64,000 nucleotides of DNA from Aquila chrysaetos chrysaetos (GCF_900496995.4 NC_044016.1:20192932-20256931), one strand, 5' to 3'. Shown: positions 14,090 to 27,770, counted from the first letter of the stretch. Numbers and translations are program-made. Notes: a model not told the origin generated them from the letters alone.

Positions 14090-14500
14090 GAGGTTGGTGA
14101 TCTGAGGCAGGGACATAGGTGAGAAAGGAGTTGCAGATAAGGGGTAGTATGTATATGGGGTGGGAGTGAGCTGGAAGAGAATTTGAGAGCAGGATAGAGG
14201 ATTGGGGTGAGGGGAGGAGTGAGAAGAAGGTGGTGAGAGGCTCCAGGGTGGGTTGCAGGGTCAGTACTAAGAATTTGAAACAGGATAGCGTTTAATGAGG
14301 AGATGCTCTTGAATGGGAGAAGCTGGGGGCACTGTGGTTAACTTATGGGACATTTGAGAAAAGGGGAAGTGGGCTATTTGAAACAGGAGTGGTGAGAAGG
14401 GATTTGGGATTGGAGGAAAGCTGGAAGGAAAGGGAGTGATGAGGACAAAGGAAGGAGTTGTAGAGTGAATGAAGTTTGGTCATTTGAGCTCTTAGTGGGT
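14090..14500. repeat. Purine-rich low-complexity tract
   Basis: About 400 bases are strongly enriched in A and G on the plus strand, with recurring GGGGTGAGGGGAGG-, GAGAAGG- and TGGGAG-like phrases and few pyrimidine runs. No clean period can be read by eye. It could be a degenerate minisatellite; it has no coding content. Confidence 0.6.
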
Positions 14501-14640
14501 CACTGCAGTGCAGGGAGATGAGTGATATGACATCTGGGTCGGAAGATAGAAAGTACTGGGGACTTGGAGTGTGGGTCAGAAGCAGGATAGGTTAGGAGGA
14601 TGCTCAAGGTTGCAGGGACTTCTGGCTCAGGAGGGACTGT

Positions 14641-14694
14641 GATTACCAATGTGCAATTCTTGTCTCTGATTACCAATGGGCAATTCTTGTCTCT
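14641..14694. repeat. 27-bp tandem duplication
   Basis: Two adjacent 27-base copies (14641-14667 and 14668-14694) both start GATTACCAAT and end AATTCTTGTCTCT. They differ at one position (T versus G at base 11 of the unit), so the duplication is recent. Confidence 0.95.
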
Positions 14695-15694
14695 ACTCAT
14701 CCATGTCGAAGCAGGACTCAGGAACAAAAGACACCCAGACCCACTTCCTTGCTTCTCCTCTCTGCCCCCATCACTTGCTCCAGACCAGCAGAAGCCACCT
14801 GTGAAACCCTCGTGCCATCCTTGCCTTCCCTCCTACTCCCATGCCATAGAGGTGCCACACCAAGCAATGCAGCAGAAACTCAAACTCACAGAGTCCAAAG
14901 TTCTTAGGGCTTCCCATTCCCTGCAAGTGGAATGTTTGATCTTGGGCTTCTGCTTCTTTTAGGTAAACTTGGGTTTTGAACACATGTTCAAACATTCAGA
15001 GCACAGTTCAGAATTACAACAATGGCCTCAATCATGATTTCTTGTTTCTAAATATAAACCATGGGTAGTGGGAGTTAAGAACAACTTCATCCAGGTTTCT
15101 GTACATTCCCATACTGTTTGCCATTACTGCAGGTGCAACACATCAAAACCCATTACACTTCTATTTTCAGATTAAACGTTTTTTATTAACAAAGTCTGAG
15201 TGTGTTTTAATGAGTCTGCAAAATGAATTCTACAGAAATTACTAAACACCATATGAAATGCAATAATTGCAAATATAGCCTACTAGTTTGCCTACATCAG
15301 GTAATGTGAGAAAGTATCATCATGGCCTTACAAAACCTATTAATACATGATAATTCTTTTAAAATATTATATGCATATTACAACCAGAAACAAGCACTGT
15401 GCATTGTTTTAAATGAATCTGTATTCTTCTTCAGTGGGGTGATTTGTTAGAAACATTTACTAAAAATGGGATAGGAAGAAATGTCAGTGTATATGCATGC
15501 CCCAGCAAGTATAAACTCTTCGTGAAAAGCAATGCGTTTCTCTTGTCAGGGGGCTAGACAGTTCCTATGTAGGCTGTACCTACAGACATTGCTGTGCTTA
15601 TATTGTTAGGCCAGTTTTAATGTTTCTGTTCTGTTTCATATTTCAATAGTGGCAATTTTAAGTAGATAATTTGTAGAAGTAGAGCAAGAAAGTG

Positions 15695-15754
15695 AACAAA
15701 ACTTGATGATCTTGAAGGTCTTTTCCAACCTAAATTATTCTATGATTCTATGAA
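15695..15754 (+). mobile_element. CR1 LINE 3' tail fragment
   Basis: The text GATCTTGAAGGTCTTTTCCA followed by ACCTAAATTATTCTATGATT and a second octamer is the plus-oriented CR1 3' terminus. Only about 60 bases remain; the 5' part was lost by truncation at insertion or decayed beyond recognition. Confidence 0.9.
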
Positions 15755-17129
15755 AACATGAAATATTTTGCTTGAGAAGCTTAGCCTGTGAATGTGGAGT
15801 TGTCAGTGTTGTATAAAGAGGAATACAAACTCCCAGGCAGAATGTTGATGAAAAAATTACTGAGATGTGTTTATGTGACCTCAGTAAAGTACAGCTGCAG
15901 GTTAAGTAATATAAAAAATATTGCAAACTTTTTTTCCCAGGGCTCAGAGCACAAAAATAAAGGTTTGCCTTCAGGTGGTATGCGATTACCAGCTATGGAG
16001 CAAGAAACTCTCTGATGGCACTCAATTAATACAGCAGCCTGAGGTCCATCTTGTTGATCTTACAACATTTTTCTAACAAACTGTTAAGGTTCATGTATCC
16101 TCTTGGCCTTGATTATTTGCCCTAACTGGTGCTCTGTTAAATAAAATGGCATCCAGGACCGAAAAAAATTGAAGGTGTTATTGTGTTCACACCTATGACA
16201 TACAATTTAATCTCCTAAACAACTCAGGCAAGACACCTACTTTTTTGTTTATTTGTTTGTTTCTTTTAGAGTAAAGAGTAAAACTATAGATGTTATGTTG
16301 CTTAGAATGGAGAATTTATCTAATCAAATAATAATAATGAAAATCAAACCATTTTACCTGCAGATGAATTTCAAGACTTATTTGTCCCTCTTCAATGAAT
16401 GTCCTCTTGTCTACTGAGGACATTCAGGCTCATGTTTTGTACTAAATCCATTCCCTGCATTAAGCCCAGTATCACATAGGATAACATGGTACTAATTAAT
16501 CTTCTGTTGCCTTTCTATAGAATCTTCCAATTCAAGATCTTTGCATTAGTGTAGCAATCTTTTGTTTCCAGTGTCCCACAGTAAGCTATTGTTAGAATCC
16601 AGAACAAGGGACTGAAGCTCTTGATCCAACTCTGTTATATGGCAAAATTACTGAATATTTATGTGCAGGTATCTACCCAAACGCATATTGTTCCATTTAC
16701 CTTCCAAATATTTGAAAAGCAACAAAGCTCAGGTTTGTAGGTAGGTGAATGCTCAAAGTCAGGGCCCTGAGAGTCCCAGGAAAACACTCACTGACTTCAC
16801 ATGTCCTAATCCCTTGAGAAACACCTGTCTGGAGCTTTTGGAATAGCAGACACAAGTGAAAACACACATCACTAAGGTAATAAACATCTCTGCTCTAGTG
16901 AGAAATGTGGATTGGGAAAAATCTTCACTTCTTTTTATATTTCTATTTTTAAGTTTCCACAAAGTAAATAATGGAAAAACTTAAGCTTTTGTTGCCATAT
17001 TCTGTCCTAATATGCACAAACATGACTTTCATTGACCTTTTGAGGGAGGGCTGTAGACTTCACTGAGCACAGTAGAGAATAGCATAGGCTTGGAGTGGGA
17101 AAGTTAAGAAAAGTAACTAATAGGGACTT
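15755..17129. other. Gene-free stretch
   Basis: AT-rich sequence with no recognisable gene, repeat family or regulatory element on either strand. Confidence 0.4.
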
Positions 17130-17515
17130 CAAGATATTTATTAACAAGTCAGAAGTACTTGATGAGCAAAAAATGGCCAGTTATCTCAATGTCGGGGTGT
17201 GGAATAGATAAAGACACAGTAAAAAACATAAATCAGCAGGATCAACGCAACATCACAAAGCCAAAGAAATAGGAAAATGATGGAAAAAGGTCAACAAACC
17301 AAGAAATGTCAGGAAGGCAACAAAAGATGTGACAAACAAGGGTTGAAGACTGTCTGTGAAGACAAAGTAGGACTTTTATAATTAAATCAGGAACAAAAAG
17401 GTCTGTGAGACACTGCTTAAGCCAACGGGAAGTTGTTCATGGATGTGGCTAGATAGTGCTGGGAAACTGAGCAGTTTCTTCGCCTCAGCATTCACCAGAA
17501 AGAAAAGGGAAAAAC
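17130..17515 (+). mobile_element. Possible old LINE (CR1-like) reverse-transcriptase relic
   Basis: At about 17459-17503 the plus strand reads AGKLSSFFASAFTRK. This resembles the LNxFFASVFTxK motif found before the reverse-transcriptase domain of CR1-type ORF2. The preceding bases (GGATGTGGCTAGATAG) also resemble the CR1 text for the residues before that motif. The upstream A-rich, purine-rich sequence is compatible with a decayed ORF2 but cannot be translated continuously. The left border is a guess; it is an inactive fossil if real. Confidence 0.45.
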
Positions 17516-20500
17516 CTGCCAGAACCAAAAAGACATTTTGTAGAGCAAAAAACCAGAAAATGACTGAAAACTAAGTCTGCCCACTGCAGCTGACAGAACA
17601 GTATAACAACTCAGCAGAGTGGTCCCAGGGCAGCTGGCATCTTCCCTTACTCCTCCAAAAAGGATGGCAAGCGGTGACAGGAGGACTGGCAAGAGCCAAC
17701 TGCAATATCTGTATTGCCCCAGCACAGTATGGGTTATACTCAAAGAGCAGCTTTTCCTTCCCTGTCTCCGTGTATGGTGTGCATGGGTTTTGGTGAGGTT
17801 TTTTGGTGGTTTGCATGTGTGTGCGCGCAAAGCTTTTGTATTTAACTTTAATTGAAGTCCTCCTTCAGCTCACTTTCCTTATGGTCTCTCCTTTCTTTAG
17901 GATGTTTGCTTGCTCTTACTCAGGCAGCACAGTGTGCTCAGAAAATGTTGGCTTTCATGCTCAGGGCCAGATCCCCATTTGTCTAAGCTCTGTGCTTACT
18001 CAAAAGCTCTGGGGCTCAGATAAACAAGGTCATGTTACATTTATAAATAAAGCTGTGCATGACTAACTTGGGCATCTGATGGGAGAAAATAAGGTGACAC
18101 TTGAGGCTGCAAAGCTCATAGTCACAAATTGAACAAGGTTAATGAAATTGCACAGGGCAAGAGAGTTTATTACTACTGCTGCTCCTGGACCATCATCCAT
18201 TAAGAACATAATAACAGAATACTCTATTTTATCATGGAATAGGTATGGTGCAGACATGCAAAGAGGGTACCTTTTCTTCTGCTTGTATGTCAATCCTGAT
18301 TTGCAGAAAGCACTGCTAGATATCTGCATAGAAGCAAACAATTATTAAGTGAGAAGGGGATGCTGCAGTTGCCAGCTGTTTCTTGCTGGCAGGAGGTAAA
18401 GCAAAGGTATTAAAGCTTTCATTAGCATAACCCATGCAGTATGTGCTTCTGGTCAGTGGATACCCTCTCCCTGATGAAATCTAAATTCTGCTAAATCTAT
18501 AAGCTATGTCACTGTGTGACTTACCAAAAATGTCCACTTTATTTCATAATTGAGCTAGTGTAACTTTAGTTTCTGATTATTAACTCTTCACTTAGCAAGG
18601 CCAGTCTCAAAAGAAAGGGGCCAAATGGAGTCTTCTATGCTCTGTGAATGTCTTTTCCCTGGAAATTAGATCAAGATCCTTCAACTCTTGTAGTCTAAAT
18701 TGCTGCTCTTTGACACTTGTTTGGCAACTGAGAAGAGCAGGATCCAAAACAGCATCGTAGAGGTGAAAGGCTACATATCCTGTCAGTGGGAAAACTTTCA
18801 TCTACAAATGCAATGGTATTTGTCAAGAGGCTAGATAAGATCTGACATAAGGAAAAACCTTTGCGAAGTCCACCATAGTAACAGAAATGTATTCAGCTTG
18901 ATTTAAAGCATTCTTTTTACAGTGAAATCTAAAAATGGAGCAAGACTGGGTTATAACTTAAATGCAGGAACTGTGACAAATAATTTATCCGAGGAAATGG
19001 AAGTGCCACAGGGATTGGGTTCCGAGGCAAACTTGTCTTGTGAAAAGGATGTGAAGTTAAGTAATGGTCAAATAAACCAGGGTTGTTTTGTTGTGTTTTT
19101 AATACTGCCTTTAAAAAAAAAAAAAAAGATAAATAGCAGAAGTACAGGACTGTCTGACATTCAAGAAAGGCTTGCTTGTGATTAATACACTGAAGAAACC
19201 TCTGAAGAGTTTATCTCTGTGAAAGCACTACTCCTAGGATGTTGCTAAGATCAGGAAAAATGTGGATTATTGATTACCTTGCCTGTGAATCAAACCTGTA
19301 GGAATGCAGGAATGAAAAATCTAATATAGCTGATCCTGTTTTACTTGGGACATTTTCTGAGTTTTTGCTCTTGAAACAATTAACTTTTAATAAAAAGTTA
19401 CTGGTTTTGTTCTGTTTGGGTTTTTTTTTCCTTGCTCTGTGTTTCTCTTCTAGAACAATAAGAACTCAACTAAATTGCAGTCTGGTGAGGATTTCTCTCA
19501 AGGCGGCTGAGCTGATGCAGCTTAAATGCTGAGGAGCTGGAGAAGAGAAACAAATTGTATCCTTCCCAGTGCTACTTGGTTGGTACCAAACGACTGCACA
19601 GTCCTTCTGCCACCCTTTCTAATAGGCTCTGGCAGTCACTGGGATGTTGTATGTGCACAAGAGGAGGTCAGGCAGTTTGCTGAGCTTTGCTTTTTTACTC
19701 TGAAATCGTGGCCTTCCTGCTCCATTGAACAGAGATGGTCAGGAGTTCCTGGAGCAATTTTCCAAATAAAAGACACTTTTTTGTAATCCAAATATATTGC
19801 AAGAATGTTTCAGCAGAAGATGTTTCCTGTAGTGTGGTAATTCAGATTAACATGCTGAGAGAGACCTGCAAATAAGCAGAGGCTGGGTAGAGACAGACTG
19901 TATCACTGTGTCCCATGAGGTGACCCAGTAGCACTAATGTAGATGTCACAGTCTCCGGTAAAGCTGCCCATTGAAATCAAGTGCTTGCCCTGAAGCAAGC
20001 AGGGCTGGGATTTAAATGAGAGATCTTTCTTGGTTTCTTTTCTTTCTTTTCCCATGTAAATGCCCTAATTATTTTGAGGCAATTCTTTTGCTCTGTTTTC
20101 ATGAAAAATAATCTCATCTGCCATTTAAAAACCATTGAGTTTGTCCCCATATGGAAAAGGAAAACTTCTACAAGATCAGAAGTTTCATAATTTTTTACCA
20201 AGCTCTAGTGCTAGCAGTGTTACAGATGTGGAGCAGGACATCAATGTTTGGGTCTTCTAGCTTGTCCCTGACCCTTCATCCCAACAGATAGTTCAGTTAA
20301 TTTATTAATTGTAGCTATTTTTAAATGAAGTAATAATGCCATCAGAGCACCATGAACTGCCTGTACCTTGCTCCCCTCTTTGGCCTTTAGCACTTTCCTT
20401 AAGGATGGTCTTACTGTATGTAGCATACCCTGAAGAAATGAGCCAAACATGGAAACTGCCACGCATTTGACAACTTGTGTGTGGGACAGCATCGCCCCAG

Positions 20501-20694
20501 AGCATTCCTCTGCAGGTTTTGGGGGTACTTCTTCCTATTTTGTAGTTCTGAAAAAGCAACATGTGTGCTGCAACTTGCCTTCCTTGCATCTTCCTGAAGT
20601 TTGAGAACCATTTACTCTTTAGCAAGTTCCTAGTGCAGGATCTATACAACTGAAGCTCCTCAGAGTTTCCCCCCACCTACCCACCACCCCCCCC

Positions 20695-20805
20695 GCAAAT
20701 ACCCGGGTGCGCTGGTGGAGACGGGTGCATTCACCCGTGTGGAGAAGAGCCCTGCAAACCCTTACTCTCCCAATAACGCCTTTTTGCTACCACCTAGTGG
20801 ACATA
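20695..20805. promoter_or_regulatory. Small CpG-dense patch with CTCF-like site
   Basis: In an otherwise CpG-poor region this patch has several CpGs, a perfect 7-bp hairpin (ACGGGTG, CATT loop, CACCCGT at 20721-20738) and, on the minus strand at 20787-20800, CCACTAGGTGGTAG. The last sequence fits the CTCF core CCASYAGRKGGCRS with one mismatch. A regulatory or insulator role is inference only. Confidence 0.3.
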
Positions 20806-22269
20806 AGCAGGTGTGATAAAACAGACTCGTGGAGAGGGGGATGTCAGTAACAGAGAAAGAACGTGGAGAACGGTGTACAGAAATTTCCCATGATTTTGCT
20901 TTGCTGTTCCTGGGCCCTGACCCTGCTGCTGTTGCTATTGGTCCATGGTGCAGCGGAGGCAGGCCAAGGCAGAGCTGTGGCATGCTGTCATCTGAGATCC
21001 ACCTGCCATGATGCTATAGCTCTTTCATAGGTGCTCCTAGGTGCCTGATGATTGCTTGTGCTTGGCTGCTTTGGGGTGATGCATGCTGCAAAACTGCCTG
21101 AGATCCCAGAAGGTCCCCAATGCTGTTTATATTGAGGGAAAGACCACAGCTGTCTTCTGACCCTGCACTGGGTTTCATCAAGCGATCAGGGGAACATTTA
21201 CTGAATGTCCTAGGCCATAATATGAATGCCACATCACAGGAGATGTCACTCAGCAATAGCAAAATACCATAGCAACATGTCTGAAGGCCACAGAAGTGTA
21301 TGTCAAGTCAAGAACCTTAATTTATATGCTGTAAAAGGTGGCCTTGGCCTAAAGACCTTACCACCTATCAAATGGAGAGAATTTTTTTTTTCTTAGACTT
21401 GATATATACACCAAAACTGTAAGTGCAACAAAGCATTAACAGAAACAGTTATAATGAAGCACCTAAGCATTGTTAGATGGAAGTGGCCATGGAAGCCTTA
21501 TGGCCCTGCTAAGTGTTGAGGAGGGGACAGGAGGACGAAGGTGAACCTGGATTTCATTTTTCTGCAGTTAGTCAAGATTGGAGAGCACGAAAGCATAGAA
21601 CAACAGAAGAAGGAATCAACTCACTTGTGAAGTGAGGCTGAGGTGATAATATGGCAACAAAAGACAGACCTAGATTGTGATAGGTCTGGAGAGATGGCAC
21701 AAGTTCTTTTGGCTATATAGCCTGCAGGTAATGATGCATAGTAAATAAAACTGTAGAGCAGATGCCATTTTGTTCAGTCTCCTAGGATTTTTTTTTTTTT
21801 TTCTAGAAATAAACATAGACACTGAATTGAGCCAGCCATATAAGTCTTGGCATCAGGTTTGTACCTTCCATCAGGAATACTGGGCCAGATACTTGCTAAG
21901 GTATGGGTATGCAGCGTTAGTGGTTTTTATGCACCAGCTGATGCCTGCTGAGAATCTAGTCGGTTCTGTCCTGTTGATTCTGATTAGTTTTGTTGTTTTA
22001 CTGCATGCTAACAAATCTGGGCAATGACATGAAGCAAAACCAATGCTGGGATAATTACGTGTTTGTTCTCTCTCAGTAAAAATTCTATTATTTCATGTAT
22101 ATGATCAGTATTTACTTTGCACTTCTCTACTTAAAATCACTTTTGTTCAAGAATGTGAATGAGTACTAATAACCAATGTTTTAAAACAACTACCAGCAGA
22201 ACAGCTTCTTTTAATGAATACAGGAGAATCTTTCCTCACACTTCAATTTAAAATGTTGATACTGAAAAT

Positions 22270-22290
22270 AAAAAAAAAAAAAAAAAAAAA
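22270..22290. repeat. A21 homopolymer
   Basis: Twenty-one consecutive A residues. They could be the poly(A) tail of an old retrocopy inserted on the plus strand, but the sequence upstream is not recognisable. Confidence 0.85.
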
Positions 22291-25200
22291 GAGGACAGAA
22301 TACCAAATTTCCTCTGGAAAGAAAAAGCAATAGTTGGAAAACCTGAAATTGAACTCTGAAATCCATTTAATGAAACAGACATTACATATACAGGAAGACT
22401 TGATCCATTTTTGGCTCAATACACCACATAAAGTTTCTAAAGAAAAGGATTTTCTTGGTATTGCTCCAGATTTTCAGTATCCCACGGTCTGGAGACACAG
22501 ATGCTTTTGTGTAGATCACAATAATACAAATCCAATATATTTCACTCTATTCATGTGAGTGAATTAAAAACAACTTGAGATCTATCAGATCACTTCTACA
22601 GCAAATAAGTCTACCTCCATAAATACATAATGAAAGAGTCTCTGTATATGTGATTTTACTTTTATTTTACAACTTACCCCAGAACCACAAACATATGTCC
22701 ATCACAGAAGGGAAAGAGGAATTAGAGAGAGGGGGAGTGTATATTCATCTAATGTAATGTAAATTGTACTTCAGTCCCTAATCCTAGAAATAAAACCCTT
22801 CAGGCCTCTGTATTCAATCCACAAATATGTCTTTGGGACATCAGTGTCAGAAGTGGCTGTGTCTGCAGCGGGGAAAAGGGAGATGTAATTTTAACTCATA
22901 TTGTGCAGCTTTCCAATGTTAGCTGCATGAATTACAGAAGTGAAGATTAAAGCTGTCTAGCTGTTGGGCTCATCAGTCAGAGAGTAGGTTTTAGAATACA
23001 TATGTTGAAATTCAGTGTGCATGTGATAAAAACCACACTTACTGAAAGACAAGGTATATTTTGAAAGGTGAATCTTATCTCACATAAGCAGATGGCATAG
23101 ATTTAAAATTTCAGTTCTATTTAGCTCCCAAAAGATAAACTAGTCTGAATTGTGGAATATTACAGTCATTTACAAAACAATAAAATAGAAATAAATCACA
23201 AGGCAGTCACAGTCTTTTTAACATGAACTAAAAATTATGAACCAAATATTCCAGCAGTTTTTTTCCAGGCAAGATAAAACTACTGAGATTAATACAGAAA
23301 TCTTTAAGGTAATCATCTAAAATGACAGCAGAGGGTGCTATCATATCTCCTTCGGTTCATGGTGTCATGACTTAATCGTTGACTCTATTATCCCTTGTGT
23401 TGTTACTCTCAAGAATCTTGAAAAAACAAATTCTGAAATTCAGTGGAGGTTGTCCAGAAAGGATTGGAGACCACGGATGGAGGAAGGAGGTACACACTGG
23501 TATGTATTTAAGACCAGAACTCAGCTTCTAAATGTGAAGGCTCTGCAACAAGCACTTTGATTTTACAAAACCAAAATGTAGAGATTTTTGCTGTTGTCTG
23601 TTTCTTTTTTCTCTAGCAACATAGATGTCAGACCTTTTAATCTGTAAATATCTCTCCCTCATGAATTTATATCTTCTACAGATTGTTGTCCTTACTGAAC
23701 TGAAACAGAAATGATAGGATAATATTGCTAAATGTTTGCAATGTCCTGCCTATGAAAGCCAGTTAGTCATCCTTTGGAAGAACTGACAAAGGAACATATT
23801 GCATCTTTTGCTGCCGTCCGAGATAAACAAATGACCTAGAAACAGTCCTCAGTCTTCTCTGCCATCTGAAAACTCTACTTAACCAGCACATATGAAGCAT
23901 GGTTTCCTTGGATTTGTGTTTTTTCCCCCTTCCTTTTGAAGCTTGATTGCTCAAAGCGTGGCCTATAAGGCCCCAGTCAAGTGAAGTACTTAAGCGCTGG
24001 TTGAGTTTGACTGAAGAGATAGCCTGGGTGTGAGGTTACATGCTGAACTTGCTGCAGTGCTGAGTGTCCTTCGGGATCAGCCCCCAAATGCCAAAACACA
24101 GCCCATGGTTTCTTAACCCACCAGAGGCAGGATGAGTACTCCATGTGCTCTTATGGCACTAGACCCAGCCAGACCCCGTTCTGAACTTTACTTGTCCTAA
24201 ATTTAGAGGCTCAGCCCCATTCCAGGTTGTCTTTACAATGTGATATGTAAGAAGCTAACCTTATTTAGGTCTTGTCCTCTTCATGTAATTTATCTTATTT
24301 TAAAACCCTGTATGCATAAGGTACAAGATTTGTGGGCAATACCTACAGTATAATAAATAGAATAAATTGGCTGGATTTGTCACAGTAAAAAAAAAAGTTA
24401 CAAAGTTTTTGTTGTTGTGAAGATCTGTTTTTAAGGGAAATAATGTGAACCAATTTTGTGTGAGGCCTGCAGGTCTCATCAAGCAGACAGCGCGGTATGA
24501 GCTCAGTTCAGTCTATCAGGAGATGTAATCCCAACGCCATTGTGGCCCTGGCAAAGTTTCTACTGACTTCAGTGGGGTCAGGATTTCGCATCACAGGGTC
24601 TCGTCAGTTCAGGAAAGCTGAGGGTCTGGTTTGGTGTCTCCATTTCTCTCAGACCCACTGGTGTGTCTCTGTCCTCACCTCTGCTGTTCTCACATGAATT
24701 CCCTTGTTCTTCTCTCCAACCTGTGTATTCACCTAGTCCCACCTTACTGGGCTTTACACCTGAGATATTGTGTCTTGATCGCTAACCAGAGGAGACTGCT
24801 GCTGAGTCTCTGCTTGATGGGGTGCTTGCCATGGTTCTGCAAAGAACTGTGGTTTTCCTGGGCTCACAGTCAGCCCCAAGCCATGAAAGTAACTTCAAGA
24901 GCAAGTGGTAACTGGTGGAAGACTGAGGATTCTGCACTTTTGAGGATGTCAAAGGTAGGCTTCTGCATTATGCATTGGATCTTGGAGTATCGAATAGATT
25001 TTTTTTGCAAGTCAGGGTTGGTAAGGTATTTAATTTGAAAAGTTATTAATCTGTTTCAATAGGCAAAGTTGCCTTTCACTAGCTTTCAGCTGTTAGTAAA
25101 GTCTGTCTTTCTGTGAGTCTTTTGTGGATTTAAGACTTCCTTAGATCTTGCTTCTCTTTTCCCATTTTGCCTCACACAGACTTTGCTTCCAGATCTTTAT

Positions 25201-27109
25201 TCCATTTATTAGAACAAATATTAGCATGAATGAAAAATACTCTGTGAACCATGCCCTATTAAATTTAACCTACAAAGCAAGGAACTCAGATTATTAAGAG
25301 CTCTGTACAACTATTGCACCTTTTACTCTGGTTGTATCCACATGGGTTCTTGTGTTTTCTTTACAATCATGAAGATAAATTTTTTGGTATTTTATTAATG
25401 AATTAAAAGTCAACATTAGAGGGGTAAGATCCAAAATAGCATATAATTACCTAGAGTGGGGCTGAAACTTCAGTTAGACCCTTACACACAGATTGGTTGC
25501 ACTCTGGACTCTGACTCGATCCAAAATGACAGTTATGAGATGCTAGATGAATGGAGCAGGTACAGTCACTAAACATGGGTGAGGGACTTGGACAGAATTT
25601 AGATTGCATGGCTGCAATCCACGACAGCCATGTACAAAACCTTTGCTCTTGTGATTAGCCAGGCTTTGTCCAGAAAGATTTGTTGGGTGCTCCTGTATGT
25701 CTAAAGAAGCGCTATCATCTTAACTGAGCAGAGCATCCTCATGTCCTATTTCCTACAAAATTAATTTGGGATTCTCAAACTACTCATTCCTAGGGGTGGT
25801 ATGTTGCTCTGGTACATGGTTGAGATATCTGATGGCTCTGGATTCAGCACAGAGCACTAAAAAGTAATCACAACTTCCATTAGAAAATGAATGAGTACTT
25901 GAGGAACTTTGTACTGGTGGTGATACCCACATTTTGTATGATGGTATAACAGCTGAAGTATTTCCCCACTGAAGACTAGGTTTTTCACAGCTGATTCTGA
26001 TGGTGCCCCAGCCTTGACTCATTGCATTGGTGGGATATAAAGCTTTCTGCTCCTGCCTTTCTCCCAGGGTTCACAAGCCCATAAAAATTCCTTCCATAAC
26101 TGGCAGATGAATTTAGGGATTAAATTCATTACTGGTGTATCTGGGTTTTATTTGTGTGTGCCATCGACTAACTTTCACTGGTGGACCCCAACACAACCTT
26201 CGTGCATTACTGAGGACAGCTTAGAGCTCAAAGCTTCTGTTGCAATGACAATCAGTTATTTGTACTATTCTGCAGCAGAGTTTGGAAAGAAGTAGTTGGT
26301 ATATCATATGTTTAAATAGTGATTTGGAAAAGTGTTTTCCTAGGTCATGCTGAAAGGCTATAGTTCTCTTGGTGGATTGGCTAGTTTATTCCTGTCTTTG
26401 AAAAGACTAGGGAAGGCCTTACCCCCAACCTTTGTAATCTGTTAGCTGTGATCTGACTGAGCAGTTTCAGTTCTGGTGGCAATCATCATAAATATTACAA
26501 AATCCAGTGTAGGTGCTGGGGCTAAGAGGAGATGATAATGAGGAGAAATTGACAAAGAGAGTAAACTGATAGTATTTCCATACAATCTGACAGTTTGTCA
26601 GAAGTAATAGTTTGGACTTTTGTCCCGTGGATTACATGGAGATCTACATATGCAACTATTTTATTTTAGGTAAGCGGGTTTCTTTCACGTAGAGCCAAGG
26701 AGGAATAGGACTGCCATGATGTCTCCCTCCTTCATCTTGTGTTCTGCTGAATAATTTGTGGGAATTAAGAAATAGCACTAAGCCCTAATGCCTGGTATAC
26801 CTATCTCAGGTGTACAGGTGCAGTCACACCCCCATTTGGATTGTTTACGGGCAAATTATATTTATCAGCAAGAGCCTGAGGATTGAACCAGCTGGCTGGA
26901 ATGCACATTGCCAAATGTGACGACAGCTTGTCACATCCCAATTTCTCAGGACGCTGACTCATGTTTGCCAGTTCCCAGATCAGGATTAAGGTGAAATGAC
27001 ACCAGGGATCCTTGAACTCACAAAACTCAGCTTTTGTTTGTCCACAACAAGAATTGGCATGCTCACCACAAAAATTGGCGTGAAACTACGTCAGTAAACT
27101 GTGTAACAT

Positions 27110-27770
27110 GTGCTAACCATACATCACCAAACATATACTACAGGGGTCTTGCTTATTTGGGAATCAGTTCAGGGAAGACAATAAGGAGATCCCTCCCGTT
27201 GAGTCATGAGGTTCAGAGTGGACCCCCTTGCTTTCTAGACTCCTTCTCAGAGAGCAGCCTGGGGGCGGCTGGATCGACTCCTAGCCCCAGACTTGGTCAA
27301 TGGTTTATGTCTAAAGGGATAAGGTGTAGGGATTACAGAAGATGAAGAAGAGAGAAACAAGACAGAGAAAGAGAGAGGAGAAAGATGCCACCAGTCCTGG
27401 GCCCAGCGCTGGTTTAGTCAGCCAAGGGGTCCGCTTCCAGTGGACATGCGCACGCGGGGCTTCAATTTGTGTCCTTTTATCACCCTTGCCCCTCCTTCGG
27501 GTGGGCCCTCGAACTCATTAGGCGTCACGAGCAGTTTGTGAGCCTTTGGGAAATAGGTCCGTGGGCCTGGGGGTCGTTTGGGGAGCAACTTCTCCTTCCC
27601 TGCAGGCCTGATCTTTCACCATCCATGGTGGGCTGCCCTGTTCAGCACGTCAGAACAGGGAGCTGTGGACCCTCTGGCATGGCCTCCCCCTCCTGTTGCT
27701 GATGGGTGCTGATCAGCTTCTTTTCACCTGGAGGTCCTTGCTAGGCAGAGTTCCTTGTTAGGCAGAGTTA
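27110..27770. mobile_element. Probable endogenous-retrovirus LTR, degraded
   Basis: An abrupt GC-rich block inside AT-rich DNA. It has phrases that recur in avian genomes as an interspersed ERV LTR: a segment around GAGTCATGAGGTTCAGAG, then GGGGGCGGCTGGAT and GGTTTATGTCTAAAGGGATA, a purine-rich stretch, and a CGCACGCGGGGCTTC segment. This family assignment is from memory. No target-site duplication or clear TG...CA ends could be fixed, so borders and orientation are uncertain. No viral coding sequence is attached. Confidence 0.5.
27735..27768. repeat. 17-bp tandem duplication
   Basis: TCCTTGCTAGGCAGAGT is followed directly by the same unit with one change (C to T at position 7). It sits at the right side of the LTR-like block. 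Confidence 0.9.

Larger units (their letters stand above)
3901..15694. other. Gene-free stretch with simple repeats
   Basis: I see no recognisable exon, RNA gene or promoter. Open frames of up to 152 codons (for example 8260-8813 minus, 11909-12325 minus and 12275-12733 plus) do not resemble known proteins and are within what chance gives over this length. The region holds a C run at 9750-9764, short tandem duplications at 10294 and 14641, and a purine-rich tract at 14.1-14.5 kb, all listed separately. Confidence 0.5.
17516..27109. other. Gene-free stretch
   Basis: No exon of a known family was found on either strand. Open frames (for example 20305-20676 minus and 24631-25038 plus) look like chance. 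The only structured spots are a small CpG-dense patch near 20.7-20.8 kb and an A run at 22270, both listed separately. Confidence 0.45.
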
